Source of the DNA: Methylotuvimicrobium buryatense 5G
Lineage (GTDB): Bacteria > Pseudomonadota > Gammaproteobacteria > Methylococcales > Methylomonadaceae
DNA length: 64,000 nt
Assembly: GCF_000341735.1 (NCBI RefSeq)
Contig: NZ_KB455575.1
Coordinates: forward strand, 2,445,802-2,509,801
Direction: 5' to 3'
Shown: positions 63,591-64,000 of the stretch, piece after piece
Layout: the number at the start of each line of letters is the position of its first letter
Position numbering within the stretch: position 1 is the stretch's first letter
Program-made: the position numbers and the translations under genes
Notes under the pieces: generated by a model
Databases searched by the model: none
The model's input: the letters and a program-made list of their open reading frames with translations, nothing else
What the model was told of the DNA's origin: nothing

Positions 63591-64000
63591 ATGCTTCAAA
63601 TGTCAAAACTACTAAACAGCCGCGATGAATGGAAAAACAAAGCGACTGAGCGCGCAGCTGAGCTTCGTGAGCTTAGAAAAACACAAAAACGTCATTTGAA
63701 AAAATAGCGGAACTGAAACGGAATAATTGCCAGTTAGAGCAGCTTGTCGAAGCAAAAAAAACATTACCTTCGAGCATCAGTCAACCCTAACAACCCAGGA
63801 TATTGCTGTTGTACCCGCGAATCCTTCAACGGTTATTGACATAACACAAGCTCAGCAAACGCGACTTTTATGCGTGCTTATCGTGCTTGATGCGGTGGTT
63901 TCTTTTCGTAGCGTTCCGCGCATTCTTGAATTATTTCATTCACAAACATCGCTTGAATTACCGTGGACGCCACATTTTACTTCGGTGATTAACTGGAGTT
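63591..64000 (+). pseudogene. Transposase, frameshifted and cut by the window end
   Basis: The first frame reads MLQMSKLLNSRDEWKNKATE and ELRELRKTQKRHLKK, then stops after a run of six A (63699-63704). A -1 shift continues IAELKRNNCQLEQLVEAKK. A second A run (63754-63761) marks another shift, after which RLLCVLIVLDAVVSFRSVPR and LELPWTPHFTSVINW read to the window edge. The pattern matches a transposase family with this coiled-coil start and FRSVPRIL...WTPHFTSV block. The first shift could be programmed slippage; the second suggests decay. Confidence 0.75.

Overview
This window looks like chromosome from a gammaproteobacterium. The gene order pilM-N-O-P-Q / aroK / aroB / damX-like, with a divergent mrcA, is the arrangement known from that class. 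The great density of short palindromic repeats and of Uma2, Rpn and toxin-antitoxin genes would fit a type I methanotroph (Methylococcales). That last placement is inference: no methane-oxidation gene lies in the window. No tRNA, rRNA or CRISPR array was recognised.

Layout. 0.2-7.4 kb: Uma2 protein, phosphomannomutase (manB), two poorly known genes, a calcium-binding EF-hand-like protein, tpx and hemE. 8.4-20.7 kb: core block with an ATPase/SPOR protein, aroB, aroK (with a partially duplicated 5' end), the type IV pilus assembly operon pilMNOPQ, and mrcA (PBP1A). 20.8-25.3 kb: one large unknown gene, an Rpn-family nuclease and decayed Uma2/Rpn fragments in about 1.5 kb of repeats. 25.3-44.1 kb: a surface-polysaccharide region. 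It has six GT4 glycosyltransferases, one GT2, a Wzx-like flippase, WbpB/WbpD-like enzymes for a diacetamido-uronic acid, methyltransferases, and two adjacent proteins with nucleotidyltransferase-like motifs. It also holds a decayed Wzm/Wzt exporter whose wzt 5' end is present three times, interleaved with a VapBC-like module and a DUF4160/DUF2442 pair. 44.7-56.3 kb: an accessory island of toxin-antitoxin modules, Uma2 and Rpn genes, interrupted by the major pilin gene pilA and a multi-spanning TPR protein that may glycosylate pilin. 56.9-64 kb: rpmE, an AmpG-like transporter, nhaD, a siroheme sulfite/nitrite reductase with its DUF934 partner, and a truncated transposase at the edge.

How the genes work together. 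ManB supplies mannose-1-phosphate for GDP-mannose, a likely donor for the GT4 enzymes; the flippase would export the lipid-linked glycan. PilMNOPQ and PilA build type IV pili. AroK and AroB serve the shikimate pathway.

The most unusual content is the repeats and what they have done to genes. A modular MITE has 19-bp terminal repeats and 9-10-bp target duplications. A second small element has 8-bp duplications and an empty site inside this window. Stem-loop elements have locus-specific arms, one of them sitting in frame inside a methyltransferase SAM motif. A tag containing GGCCTGACC marks the edges of toxin/Rpn cassettes. Three toxin genes and one DUF4160 gene carry stop codons or a frameshift while their partner genes stay open.
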